Source: an uncultured Bacteroidota bacterium (GTDB taxonomy: Bacteria; Bacteroidota; Bacteroidia; Chitinophagales; Saprospiraceae). Taken from it: DNA of 11,577 bases. Position numbers and translations under genes: made by a program. The first letter of the stretch is position 1; each line of letters begins with the position of its first letter. The notes beneath the pieces are model-generated. The model was given only the letters and a program-made list of their open reading frames with translations. It was not told the origin of the DNA and made no database searches. The stretch lies in the NCBI GenBank assembly GCA_937876435.1, contig CALEIL010000402.1:1-11577 (forward strand). The letters are read 5' to 3'. Positions 1 to 6,432 of this stretch are shown here, in pieces.

Positions 1-23
1 GTAAACTTTCGAGTCCGGGATTT

Positions 24-119
24 CCACACCCACACCCACACTCACACTCACACTTAAACACAAACTCAAACACAAACACAAACACAAACACAAACTCAAA
101 CTCAAACTCAAACTCAAAA
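24..119. repeat. Hexanucleotide microsatellite, 16 units
   Basis: Sixteen consecutive 6-base units fill this stretch without an indel. In order they are CCACAC x3, TCACAC x2, TTAAAC, ACAAAC, TCAAAC, ACAAAC x4, TCAAAC x3 and a final TCAAAA. Variants cluster in blocks, as expected from slippage or unit conversion. On the strand of the neighbouring gene the units read GTTTGA and GTTTGT, then GTGTGA and GTGTGG. The tract starts four bases beyond the oxyR stop codon, so it lies in that gene's 3' flank. No hairpin terminator is visible between the gene and the tract. Period and units are read directly; any function is unknown. Confidence 0.95.
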
Positions 120-123
120 CCCA

Positions 124-1065
124 TCACATCCACTCCACTACCTGCCCCGATTTTCTACTGAGCATCCTGGAGGGTATTGTTTTCTGGATCGAATTTTCAA
201 GGATTTTGACCAGTCGTATTTTGGCATAATTTCGGTAGGTTGCAATGCTGACCTCTCTCATTTTAGCTTCCCCTTCTATCCATTTGATCTGGTCTCTTTT
301 CTCCGGTGAAATGTTGCTGATCACCATTTCGGGAATGAGCGTATATCCACCCTGAAGGTCGACCATTTTGATCAGGGTTTCAATAGACCCCGTTTCGAAC
401 GTAAATCGTTTGTTTTTGACAGAGCTCTGTGAGTTGCTGCATAGGTTGAGCGTCTGATCTCTGAAACAATGCCCTTCGCGGAGCATCCACATGTCTTCAC
501 CATCCAACAATTTCTCAGGGATAGACTCCAGCGAATAAAAATGATGATTTGGCGAAACGTAGACCGCTATCTCTTCGTAATAAATCGGAGTTGTGACGAT
601 TTGTTTGTAATCTACCGGGGTCACCAGGATGGCCACATCGATGGTTTCCATTCGAAGAGCCTGAATAAGGTCCTCCGTGATCATCTCGTGCACGTGAACG
701 TGCAATTGGGGATAATTCTGGTGAAGCTCCATGATGAACAGAGGCAGCAGGAAAGGCGCTATGGAATGGATCACCCCGAGATGCAATTCCCCCTGGATTT
801 CATTTTGATGTGTGGCGACTATTTCGGTCAGTTTATCCCGCTCCGACAAAATTATGCGGGCCTGATCGATCACGATCTGACCTACCGGGGTAGCGATGAC
901 GGGCTGTTTGGAACGGTCAAACAAAAGGACGCCCAAATCCTGTTCCATTTTCTTGATCTGCATGGACATGGTCGGTTGGGTAACAAAGCAATGCTCCGAG
1001 GCGATCTTGAAATTACCATAAGTCGCCAGGGCGATGATATACTCGAGTTGGATGAATGAAAACAT
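124..1065 (-). CDS. oxyR: OxyR-type LysR-family hydrogen peroxide sensor and transcription regulator
   Basis: This 313-residue cytoplasmic regulator would sense peroxide through a thiol switch and activate antioxidant genes. The N-terminus is a LysR winged helix-turn-helix (about residues 1-60; helices around NFKIASEHCFVTQPTMSMQI), followed by a linker helix and a two-lobed effector domain (about 90-300). The key evidence is the segment REGHCFRDQTLNLC at 196-209. It places C200 and C209 with the same spacing and flanking residues (GHC-RDQ) as the redox pair C199/C208 of E. coli OxyR. C26 in the DNA-binding domain is the only other cysteine. Length is close to the family norm. The ATG is the natural start of the LysR domain. 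The gene appears monocistronic: its 3' side runs into a microsatellite, and its upstream neighbour, also leftward, is separated by a terminator. An OxyR-like operator lies just upstream of the start, suggesting autoregulation. Confidence 0.93.
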   Translation of the reverse strand: MFSFIQLEYIIALATYGNFKIASEHCFVTQPTMSMQIKKMEQDLGVLLFDRSKQPVIATPVGQIVIDQARIILSERDKLTEIVATHQNEIQGELHLGVIHSIAPFLLPLFIMELHQNYPQLHVHVHEMITEDLIQALRMETIDVAILVTPVDYKQIVTTPIYYEEIAVYVSPNHHFYSLESIPEKLLDGEDMWMLREGHCFRDQTLNLCSNSQSSVKNKRFTFETGSIETLIKMVDLQGGYTLIPEMVISNISPEKRDQIKWIEGEAKMREVSIATYRNYAKIRLVKILENSIQKTIPSRMLSRKSGQVVEWM

Positions 1066-1071
1066 AGGTTA

Positions 1072-1118
1072 ATAGTTATTATCTATGGCAATATAGAAAA
1101 TATTGATTTTGTTTATAG
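1072..1118 (-). promoter_or_regulatory. Candidate OxyR operator in front of oxyR
   Basis: The plus strand reads ATAG-TTATTAT-CTAT at 1072-1086. This fits one half of the E. coli OxyR consensus (ATAGntnnnanCTAT) at every specified position. Two further ATAG words follow at 1093-1096 and 1115-1118, spaced 21 and 22 bases from the previous one; the classical site repeats with a 22-base period. Their partner CTAT words are not conserved, so only the proximal dyad is complete. The dyad ends seven bases from the oxyR start codon on the minus strand, over or near the probable transcription start, a position more consistent with autorepression than activation. On the minus strand, TATATTGC at 1088-1095 is a weak match to the phylum's TAnnTTTG element. 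The region is AT-rich, which raises the chance of coincidence. Confidence 0.45.
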
Positions 1119-1250
1119 ATTAATTTTGTGAATTTTACATCATGTATGAGAATTATAGCCTCTACACGTCACTACAATAAGTTCCTTTGCAAGAATTTTC
1201 GATGTCGATGAGAGCTACAAAAAATATGAAGATTTAAGTATGTTATTATA

Positions 1251-1282
1251 AAAAAGCCGTGGCTGGGTCGTCACGGCTTTTT
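1251..1282 (-). terminator. Rho-independent terminator, T-rich on both strands
   Basis: An inverted repeat pairs AAAAAGCCGTG (1251-1261) with CACGGCTTTTT (1272-1282) around a 10-base loop. Read leftward, it follows the DUF3810 gene, whose TAA stop (1281-1283) lies inside the hairpin foot, and ends in a T-run. Read rightward it also ends in a T-rich tract (1278-1289), so it could stop transcripts from either side. No convincing rightward gene ends here. Confidence 0.88.
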
Positions 1283-2360
1283 ATTTTTTCTCATGCGTCA
1301 ATACCATTTTCACGAATCTATTGTAGCTTTTCATGCCCCCTTCCACCTTGTTCATAGATAAGTACGAATCATAAATGGCATCCCGCATCCGCGGCATAAA
1401 TTCCGGAAACCTTTCATCCAGTTTGCGACGTTCATCCAGATCGATCCAGACCGCCGGCGAAAGATTATCCCACATCGATTTGGTAAAATCCGGATCCAGA
1501 TGACGACCATCCCCGGCCATATACAGCCAAAGCATCAGGGCTGATGAATACTGAGCCAGTGGATCTCCGGAGGATTGGCTGATAATATAGCCGACAAAAT
1601 TGGCTTCCCCTTCATCCGTCACCCCGTACCCATGGGCCAGTTCATGGGCGATCACAGCAGGTTTCTGGGTCACGTGTAACGCTTTATCCACGTAGGATTC
1701 ACTGCCAAATGGAAAATAAAAACCCGCCGTATTTAATCTCAATAAAAAACCTTCCGGAACAAATTCCTTGCAATGGGGCACAAGCTCCCTGTTGAGGTCA
1801 AAAAAAAAGGGTAATTTTTGAACCGTATTTCGATACAGGTATGTATAATGTCTCGTCAGTTCCTCCTCGTTCTCCTCTTCCGGAATGACCACCTTTTGGC
1901 GCAAGGTATTGACCCGATTGGTCTGGAGTGCCCATCGCCGTTTAAATGCCGTAGTATCCATCGCGACGTATTCATTATTAAAATACGATGTACCGATCGT
2001 CGTCCGGCCATAATTGTATCCCCACATCCAATAAAAAAGAGAACCCAAAAAGATCCCTGTGGATACCACAAACAAAACCGCACTCAACAGATTGTTCTTC
2101 CAGGAACTACCCGCCGATGAAATAAGACCGCCTATGACCAGGATAAAAAATATAAAAATCACAACCATGTAGAATGGAACAGAGGAATACTGCATCGCGG
2201 ACTGCCACGCTTTATTCACAGGAACAAAAATCTGAGCGTAGTACCAGTCTCCCCAACCTCCGTCACCAAAGACCAAAATGCCAAAAATCAAGCTGACGAT
2301 CCCGATCAGCAAGATCAATACAAACAGGATGTGATTTCGGGCAAAATGGAGCACAGGCAT
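1281..2360 (-). CDS. DUF3810-family membrane protein with HExxH metallopeptidase motif
   Basis: This 359-residue protein has three predicted membrane spans near the N-terminus (about residues 11-32, 61-81 and 90-112) and a long C-terminal soluble region. The soluble part contains IAHELAHGYGVTDEGEANF at about 237-255. It is a HELAH zinc-binding motif (H239, E240, H243) followed by acidic residues E250 and E252 that could supply the third ligand, as in gluzincin-type peptidases. The arrangement matches DUF3810, a Bacteroidota family of putative membrane-anchored zinc peptidases with no established substrate; activity here is inferred from the motif alone. The gene is followed at once by a terminator and diverges from trxA across about 200 bases, so it is probably transcribed alone. 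A weak TAnnTTTG-like element (TACCTTCA, minus strand) lies at 2378-2385. Confidence 0.85.
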   Translation of the reverse strand: MPVLHFARNHILFVLILLIGIVSLIFGILVFGDGGWGDWYYAQIFVPVNKAWQSAMQYSSVPFYMVVIFIFFILVIGGLISSAGSSWKNNLLSAVLFVVSTGIFLGSLFYWMWGYNYGRTTIGTSYFNNEYVAMDTTAFKRRWALQTNRVNTLRQKVVIPEEENEEELTRHYTYLYRNTVQKLPFFFDLNRELVPHCKEFVPEGFLLRLNTAGFYFPFGSESYVDKALHVTQKPAVIAHELAHGYGVTDEGEANFVGYIISQSSGDPLAQYSSALMLWLYMAGDGRHLDPDFTKSMWDNLSPAVWIDLDERRKLDERFPEFMPRMRDAIYDSYLSMNKVEGGMKSYNRFVKMVLTHEKK

Positions 2361-2561
2361 GTATTATAACGTTTTGATGAAGGTACAAAACCCTTTAATT
2401 TTTTGAATTATTATCCGAAAGTAAAACCAATTCAGAAAATAAGCGTTTATTTCGCTATATCTTGCTGTTTGGTCAGAACTGAGATACTTTCGGTTCCCAT
2501 CAAATCAGCAGGATATAATTACAGATTTTTTACTCAATGTAAATACTATAAAAGAAAAGCA

Positions 2562-2882
2562 ATGGCATTTGAATTAACAGACACAAATTTCCAGGATGAA
2601 GTACTGGAAAAAGGAGGTTTGACTTTGATCGATTTCTGGGCTGAATGGTGCGGACCGTGCAAAATGATCGGCCCGATCATCGAAGATCTCTCCCAGGATT
2701 ATGAAGGCAAAGCACTCATTGGTAAAGTAAACGTGGACGACAATCCGGAACTTTCCATCAAATTTGGAATCCGCAGCATCCCGACCATTCTTTTTGTAAA
2801 AGATGGAGAGATCGTGGACAAGGTAGTGGGAGCCACACCTAAGCAAGTCCTGGTCGATAAGCTTAACCAGCACCTGTCCTGA
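2562..2882 (+). CDS. trxA: Thioredoxin
   Basis: A 106-residue classical single-domain thioredoxin, a cytoplasmic disulfide reductant recycled by thioredoxin reductase. The active site FWAEWCGPCKM places the redox pair at C30 and C33, and the conserved cis-proline is P74 in RSIPT. The GATPK segment near 90-94 and the full length match standard TrxA, with no extension. The frame is open back to 2403, but the extra 53 residues upstream of MAFELTDTNF have no thioredoxin or signal-peptide character. The ATG at 2562 gives the normal family N-terminus and follows an A-rich leader (AAAAGAAAAGCA), typical of weakly SD-dependent Bacteroidota genes. A possible promoter element (TACTTTCG, 2485-2492) lies upstream. 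The gene is flanked by a divergent gene and its own terminator, so it appears monocistronic. Proximity to oxyR fits a redox theme, but co-regulation is not shown. Confidence 0.96.
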   Translation: MAFELTDTNFQDEVLEKGGLTLIDFWAEWCGPCKMIGPIIEDLSQDYEGKALIGKVNVDDNPELSIKFGIRSIPTILFVKDGEIVDKVVGATPKQVLVDKLNQHLS

Positions 2883-2908
2883 GAAAATTGAGGAAGGAAC
2901 AAGAAGAT

Positions 2909-2947
2909 AAGCCTCCCATAGTATTTTTCTATGTGAGGCTTTTTTTT
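2909..2947 (+). terminator. Rho-independent terminator of trxA
   Basis: The left arm AAGCCTC-C-CATAG (2909-2921) pairs with CTATG-T-GAGGCTT (2929-2941) around a 7-base T-rich loop, with a single C/T mismatch in the stem. A T-run to 2947 follows directly. It begins 26 bases after the trxA stop and separates trxA from the next operon. Confidence 0.93.
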
Positions 2948-3043
2948 ATACTTTTGGGATACAGGAAGTTGGCCGGATCGTTTTAAAAAGAATTTCCGGA
3001 AAACTCATTCGTTTAATAAAGAGTACAAGTAATATTATCGACC

Positions 3044-3973
3044 ATGGCCGCCGTATTTGACACGTATAACCTACATAAAATTGATAATTTCGAACTGTTG
3101 GCCAAGCAGGTCGTGGAGGGGTTTATCATAGGACTTCACCAAAGCCCTTACCATGGGTTTTCGGCAGAATTTGCGGAACATAAACTGTACAACCCAGGCG
3201 AAACAACCAAAAACATCGACTGGAAGGTGTTCGCCCGGACTGACCGGTTGTACAATAAAAAATACGACGATGAGACCAACCTCAGATGTCAGTTGGTCAT
3301 CGACTCTTCCGCTTCAATGGCTTTGACGAATATGGAAAAGGACGCCCGCAAATTGTCCAAGCTCCAGTGGTCCGTTCTGGGGGCTGCTTCCCTGATGTAC
3401 CTGCTCAAAAAACAGCGGGATGCTTTCGGACTCACGGTCTTTGACGAATCCATCCAAATCCACCGACGGGCGAGCGGTAGCCAGAAGCAGATGAGTCTGC
3501 TTTTGAGCTATCTGGAAAATTTGTTCCGGAATCCTCCGGAATACAATCGAAAAACCAATCTGGCCGATACGCTTCACGAGGTGGCCGAACGGATCGATAA
3601 AAGATCACTGGTGGTCATATTTTCGGATTTTTTCGAGCAGATGGATCAGCCAGAACCCGTTTTTTCAGCGCTTCAGCATCTCCGGTACAACAAGCACGAG
3701 GTCATCGTCTTCAACGTGATAGATCACAAAAAAGAAATCGATTTTGAATATCAGAATAAACCCATTAATTTTATTGACTACGAAACCGGAGAAACTATTA
3801 AACTCCGGCCGCAGGAAATCCAAAAAGTTTACAGAGAAAAGATGAATGCTTTTTTGAATCTTTTGCGGTTGAAATCTTTGCAAATGGGCATAGATATTAT
3901 GTCTGCTGACATCAACGAGGATTTCAACAAGGTTCTCCGGGCATTTCTGATAAGACGCGATAAATTAATCTGA
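3044..3973 (+). CDS. DUF58 domain protein (vWA-like)
   Basis: A 309-residue DUF58-family protein. The N-terminal part has the family's signature region (SPYHGFSAEFAEHKLYNPGE, about 34-53, then DWKVFARTDRLYNKKY, about 59-74). A von Willebrand A-like fold follows, beginning QLVIDSSASM. D87, S89 and S91 form a DxSxS metal-ion-dependent adhesion site, with T171 and D195 as plausible further ligands. There is no signal peptide or clear membrane span. DUF58 proteins are commonly encoded beside MoxR-type AAA+ ATPases and are thought to act in chaperone-like or envelope-assembly roles; no MoxR gene is in this window. The gene opens a probable four-gene operon, with only four bases to the PPK2 gene. 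A TACTTTTG match at 2949-2956 could be its promoter element, which would leave a leader of roughly 85 bases. Confidence 0.88.
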   Translation: MAAVFDTYNLHKIDNFELLAKQVVEGFIIGLHQSPYHGFSAEFAEHKLYNPGETTKNIDWKVFARTDRLYNKKYDDETNLRCQLVIDSSASMALTNMEKDARKLSKLQWSVLGAASLMYLLKKQRDAFGLTVFDESIQIHRRASGSQKQMSLLLSYLENLFRNPPEYNRKTNLADTLHEVAERIDKRSLVVIFSDFFEQMDQPEPVFSALQHLRYNKHEVIVFNVIDHKKEIDFEYQNKPINFIDYETGETIKLRPQEIQKVYREKMNAFLNLLRLKSLQMGIDIMSADINEDFNKVLRAFLIRRDKLI

Positions 3974-3977
3974 CACG

Positions 3978-4748
3978 ATGATAAAACTCCAGGACATTGA
4001 CACCAGGGCACCCGAAGATTTTGACAAAAAGGATACCGTCAAAGAAACCCGGAAATTAGCTCTCGAGATTGGAGAATTACAAACCACTATGGTCGCTGAG
4101 GAAAAACACTCGCTTTTGGTCATTCTCCAGGGCATGGATGCCAGTGGGAAAGACGGTTCCATGAAAGCCACATTTCCTTATTGCAACCCGATCGGAATGA
4201 AAGCGGTTGCCTTCAAAAAGCCGACCGAAGAGGAAATGGGTCACGATTTTTTGTGGAGGGTACATCAACACGCTCCAGCGAAAGGGATGATCCAGATTTT
4301 TAACCGGTCTCACTACGAAGATATTCTCATTCAACGCGTCAACGACTGGATCGATGAAGAAACGGTAAGGAAAAGGATGAACTCCATCAATCATTTTGAA
4401 GAACTTCTACAAGACGACAACAACACCACGATCCTGAAATTCTATCTTCACATCTCTCAGAATGAACAGTTGGAAGAGCTCCAGGAACGAATCGATGAAG
4501 CGGAAAAAAACTGGAAGCACAAAACCACAGATTGGGTAGAAGCCAGGAAATGGGATGCGTACCGGGAAGCTTATGAATACGCGATCAACGAAAGCCGGAT
4601 TCCCTGGGTTATCATTCCCGCAGACCAGGCCTGGTACCGGAATTATTTGGTGGCCAAATCGGTCAGGGATACATTAGCAGGTCTTCGTATGGTCCGGCCA
4701 GTGCTCGACGAGGAAGACCGGCAGGTGATCAAAGAACACTATGGCTGA
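3978..4748 (+). CDS. PPK2-family polyphosphate:nucleotide phosphotransferase
   Basis: This 256-residue enzyme belongs to polyphosphate kinase 2, which moves phosphate between inorganic polyphosphate and nucleoside mono- or diphosphates. The P-loop is VILQGMDASGKDGSMKA with G52-x-D54-x-x-G57-K58-D59-G60. The Walker B-like strand is MIQIFNRSHYEDILI (104-118), with the family's NRSHYED core, and the lid region follows at about 120-150. The C-terminal WVIIPADQAWYRNYLVAK (210-227) is also characteristic. A single domain of this length suits class I or III enzymes; whether it prefers AMP or ADP cannot be decided by eye. The start lies four bases after the DUF58 stop. The stop overlaps the S4 gene by eight bases (ATGGCTGA), so translation of the two is probably coupled. 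Confidence 0.93.
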   Translation: MIKLQDIDTRAPEDFDKKDTVKETRKLALEIGELQTTMVAEEKHSLLVILQGMDASGKDGSMKATFPYCNPIGMKAVAFKKPTEEEMGHDFLWRVHQHAPAKGMIQIFNRSHYEDILIQRVNDWIDEETVRKRMNSINHFEELLQDDNNTTILKFYLHISQNEQLEELQERIDEAEKNWKHKTTDWVEARKWDAYREAYEYAINESRIPWVIIPADQAWYRNYLVAKSVRDTLAGLRMVRPVLDEEDRQVIKEHYG

Positions 4749-5124
4749 CGCACGAATAGATCAATGGTTGTGGTCGGTCAGGATTTTCAAATCCCGGACC
4801 AAGGCCAACGATGCCTGTAAGAGCGGTAAGGTATGGATAAACGGTGAAAAGGTAAAACCGTCCACCGTCGTATCCCTCGAAGATCATATCAAGGTAAGCA
4901 AAGACCGATTTTTATACGAATTTATCGTCCGCCAGATCATCAATAAAAGAGTCGGCGCCCCCGAAGCGATCAAATGCTACGACGACGTCACCCCTGAGGC
5001 AGAGTTGAAAAAATTCGATCAATGGTACGTCGGAAAAGGGACGGGCGAATTCCGCGAAAAAGGAGCCGGCCGGCCCACCAAGAAGGAACGCAGAGCGATC
5101 GAAGAATTTAAAAAGAATCCCTAA
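4741..5124 (+). CDS. Hsp15-like S4-domain RNA-binding protein
   Basis: A 127-residue small basic protein. Residues 3-60 form an S4 RNA-binding domain of the Hsp15 type: RIDQWLWSVRIFKSRTKAND, then ACKSGKVWINGEKVKPS, the usual helix-turn-strand surface for structured RNA. E. coli Hsp15 (HslR) binds 50S subunits carrying stalled nascent chains; that role is inferred here by family only. The C-terminus (about 105-127) is rich in Lys, Arg and Gly (KGAGRPTKKERR) and probably forms a flexible RNA-contacting tail. The ATG lies inside the end of the PPK2 gene, giving an eight-base overlap. Pairing with PPK2 may link polyphosphate or nucleotide stress metabolism to ribosome rescue, which is conjecture. 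The gap to the next gene is 34 bases. Confidence 0.9.
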   Translation: MADARIDQWLWSVRIFKSRTKANDACKSGKVWINGEKVKPSTVVSLEDHIKVSKDRFLYEFIVRQIINKRVGAPEAIKCYDDVTPEAELKKFDQWYVGKGTGEFREKGAGRPTKKERRAIEEFKKNP

Positions 5125-5158
5125 TCGAATTCCTTCCCCACTCACCAAACCACATCCA

Positions 5159-6106
5159 ATGAAAAAATCAGTCCTGTGGTTGGCACTGTTTATCACCCTG
5201 GCTGGATCAACTCCCTCCCGGGGGCAGATATCACAGGATTCCATCGTAGACCAGATCTATGCCGTTCTCATTCTCGACTCACTGACCGTGACCGCGAATC
5301 AAAATCAACCGGATGTCAAATACATGATCAGCCAGACTATTCATGACACTACGTTTTACAGGGCATTCCAGCGGTTGCGTCGTGAAAACTACCGGTTTTC
5401 GTCCGAATTGTATTTTTACAAACCAGGTTGGACCCCGCTGACTTATATGAAATCAATCCGCGATCAACGCATCGTGGATGGAAGGCGTACGAACGAAATC
5501 GTCGAAGAATTTATCCACCGCGATATGAAGGACCGAAAAGGGGGTTATGAGTTTTATACGGCCAGGATGTACGACAGAATATTCTTTACGCATCATCCGA
5601 CGCCTGTTCCTGTCAGGTGGTCTGACGACGTCACGGAAATGGTAGAACCGGACAGCCGGATGCAGCAATACGTTCAGGATCTGAAATTACTGCTTTTTGC
5701 TCCGGGCACCAAAATTGACATCCCCCTGATGGGAGATAAAACGGCCATTTTTACCGATGATCAGATGAAAAATTATCAGTATTCGATCTCCCTGGATACT
5801 TCGACTTACGAAGCACCGGTCTATGAATTTATGATCCGGCCCGATTCGGGCATTGCCCGGAATCAAACCGTCATCAAAGAACTGCTCACGGTATTTGATG
5901 CGGAAACGATGCAGGTTCTCCATCGCACGTACCGGTTGGCATACAAAACCCTGGCTTATTCGTTCGATATTACAATGAACATCAGGGTGGAGAGTAATAA
6001 GGGTGTTTTTTTACCGACTACTATCGCATACGATGGGTGGTGGAAGATTCCGTTTAAGAAACCGGAGTGGTGCCGGTTCACCTTTCGCATTTTACAATAT
6101 TATTAG
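5159..6106 (+). CDS. Secreted protein of unknown function
   Basis: A 315-residue protein I do not assign to a known enzyme. The N-terminus MKKSVLWLALFITLAGSTPS is a signal peptide (positive start, hydrophobic core) with likely cleavage near residues 20-24 (SRG|Q). There is no lipobox cysteine, so it is probably periplasmic or exported. The mature part alternates short predicted beta strands with charged turns. The C-terminal third (about 244-300, VFDAETMQVLHRTYRLAYK, later FLPTTIAYDGWW) is weakly reminiscent of LolA-like or outer-membrane-sorting beta folds, where a substrate-recording sheet ends in a 'P-x-x-I-x-Y-D-G' strand. No catalytic motif is visible, and C305 is the only cysteine after the signal. 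It sits 34 bases after the S4 gene on the same strand and is probably the last gene of that operon. No clear terminator follows. Confidence 0.75.
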   Translation: MKKSVLWLALFITLAGSTPSRGQISQDSIVDQIYAVLILDSLTVTANQNQPDVKYMISQTIHDTTFYRAFQRLRRENYRFSSELYFYKPGWTPLTYMKSIRDQRIVDGRRTNEIVEEFIHRDMKDRKGGYEFYTARMYDRIFFTHHPTPVPVRWSDDVTEMVEPDSRMQQYVQDLKLLLFAPGTKIDIPLMGDKTAIFTDDQMKNYQYSISLDTSTYEAPVYEFMIRPDSGIARNQTVIKELLTVFDAETMQVLHRTYRLAYKTLAYSFDITMNIRVESNKGVFLPTTIAYDGWWKIPFKKPEWCRFTFRILQYY

Positions 6107-6432
6107 CTATGATCTCCTGCAGATCGCGCAGATAGGTGCCACGATGAGATAGTCTCAGGAATGCATCATAGATTAGAAATGGATTTGGAGCATAGCAAAT
6201 CCTGCCCGGTATGAGCCTGTATGAAAAGGGGTTGGACTCCAATAGCCCCGGGTGGAAACCCCCATCACCATTTTGCGCCGGGCTACTTATTACATCGTCT
6301 TGAAGCCCTCAAAAAGCTGTTGTTGTCAATGGGCGTTTCCTATAAATCTGGGATCAAATAGACAACCATATCTCCTGAAATAGTGGAAATTTCGCTATAT
6401 TGTTACATTTGCACCAATGAAACAAAGAAAAT
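6107..6432. other. 326-base intergenic region with serial hairpins, no convincing gene
   Basis: The gap between the secreted protein and the kinase operon contains several dyads. They are GATCT-cctgc-AGATC (6111-6125), TGAGA-tag-TCTCA (6145-6157), GGATTTG-8 nt-CAAATCC (6181-6202) and a larger TAGCCC(c)GG / CCGGGCTA pair (6243-6251 with 6278-6285). The large one encloses GGGT-ggaa-ACCC (6250-6261). None has a T-run, so they are not standard terminators. A 46-codon open frame (6221-6361, MKRGWTPIAPGGNPHHHFAPGYLL at its start) crosses the large dyad but lacks a ribosome-binding site and family character. The CCCCGGGT-centred dyad resembles GC-rich intergenic elements I recall from other Bacteroidota genomes; this is memory, not a search. 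The right end holds the promoter of the next operon. Confidence 0.7.
6404..6411 (+). promoter_or_regulatory. Bacteroidota-type -7 promoter element for the sugar-kinase operon
   Basis: TACATTTG exactly fits the TAnnTTTG element used by the primary sigma factor of Bacteroidota. It lies 21 bases before the ATG at 6433, implying a short leader. No good TTTG -33 box is found at the usual 17-21 base spacing, so the match rests on the -7 element and its position. Confidence 0.5.

Noticed and set aside
24..119. CRISPR or attachment site at the left edge
   Set aside because: The tract is pure period-6 repetition with no spacers and no tRNA or integrase nearby.
469..1059. 196-codon plus-strand open frame
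   Set aside because: It lies wholly within oxyR on the opposite strand; its translation has no family character, while the minus frame shows a full OxyR.
2403..2561. N-terminal extension of thioredoxin by 53 residues
   Set aside because: The extra residues show no signal peptide or domain, and the ATG at 2562 gives the standard thioredoxin start and length.
6221..6361. 46-codon ORF (and a 30-codon one starting at 6211) in the intergenic gap
   Set aside because: No ribosome site, no recognisable family, and the frame runs through an inverted repeat; open frame is likely a by-product of the GC-rich element.
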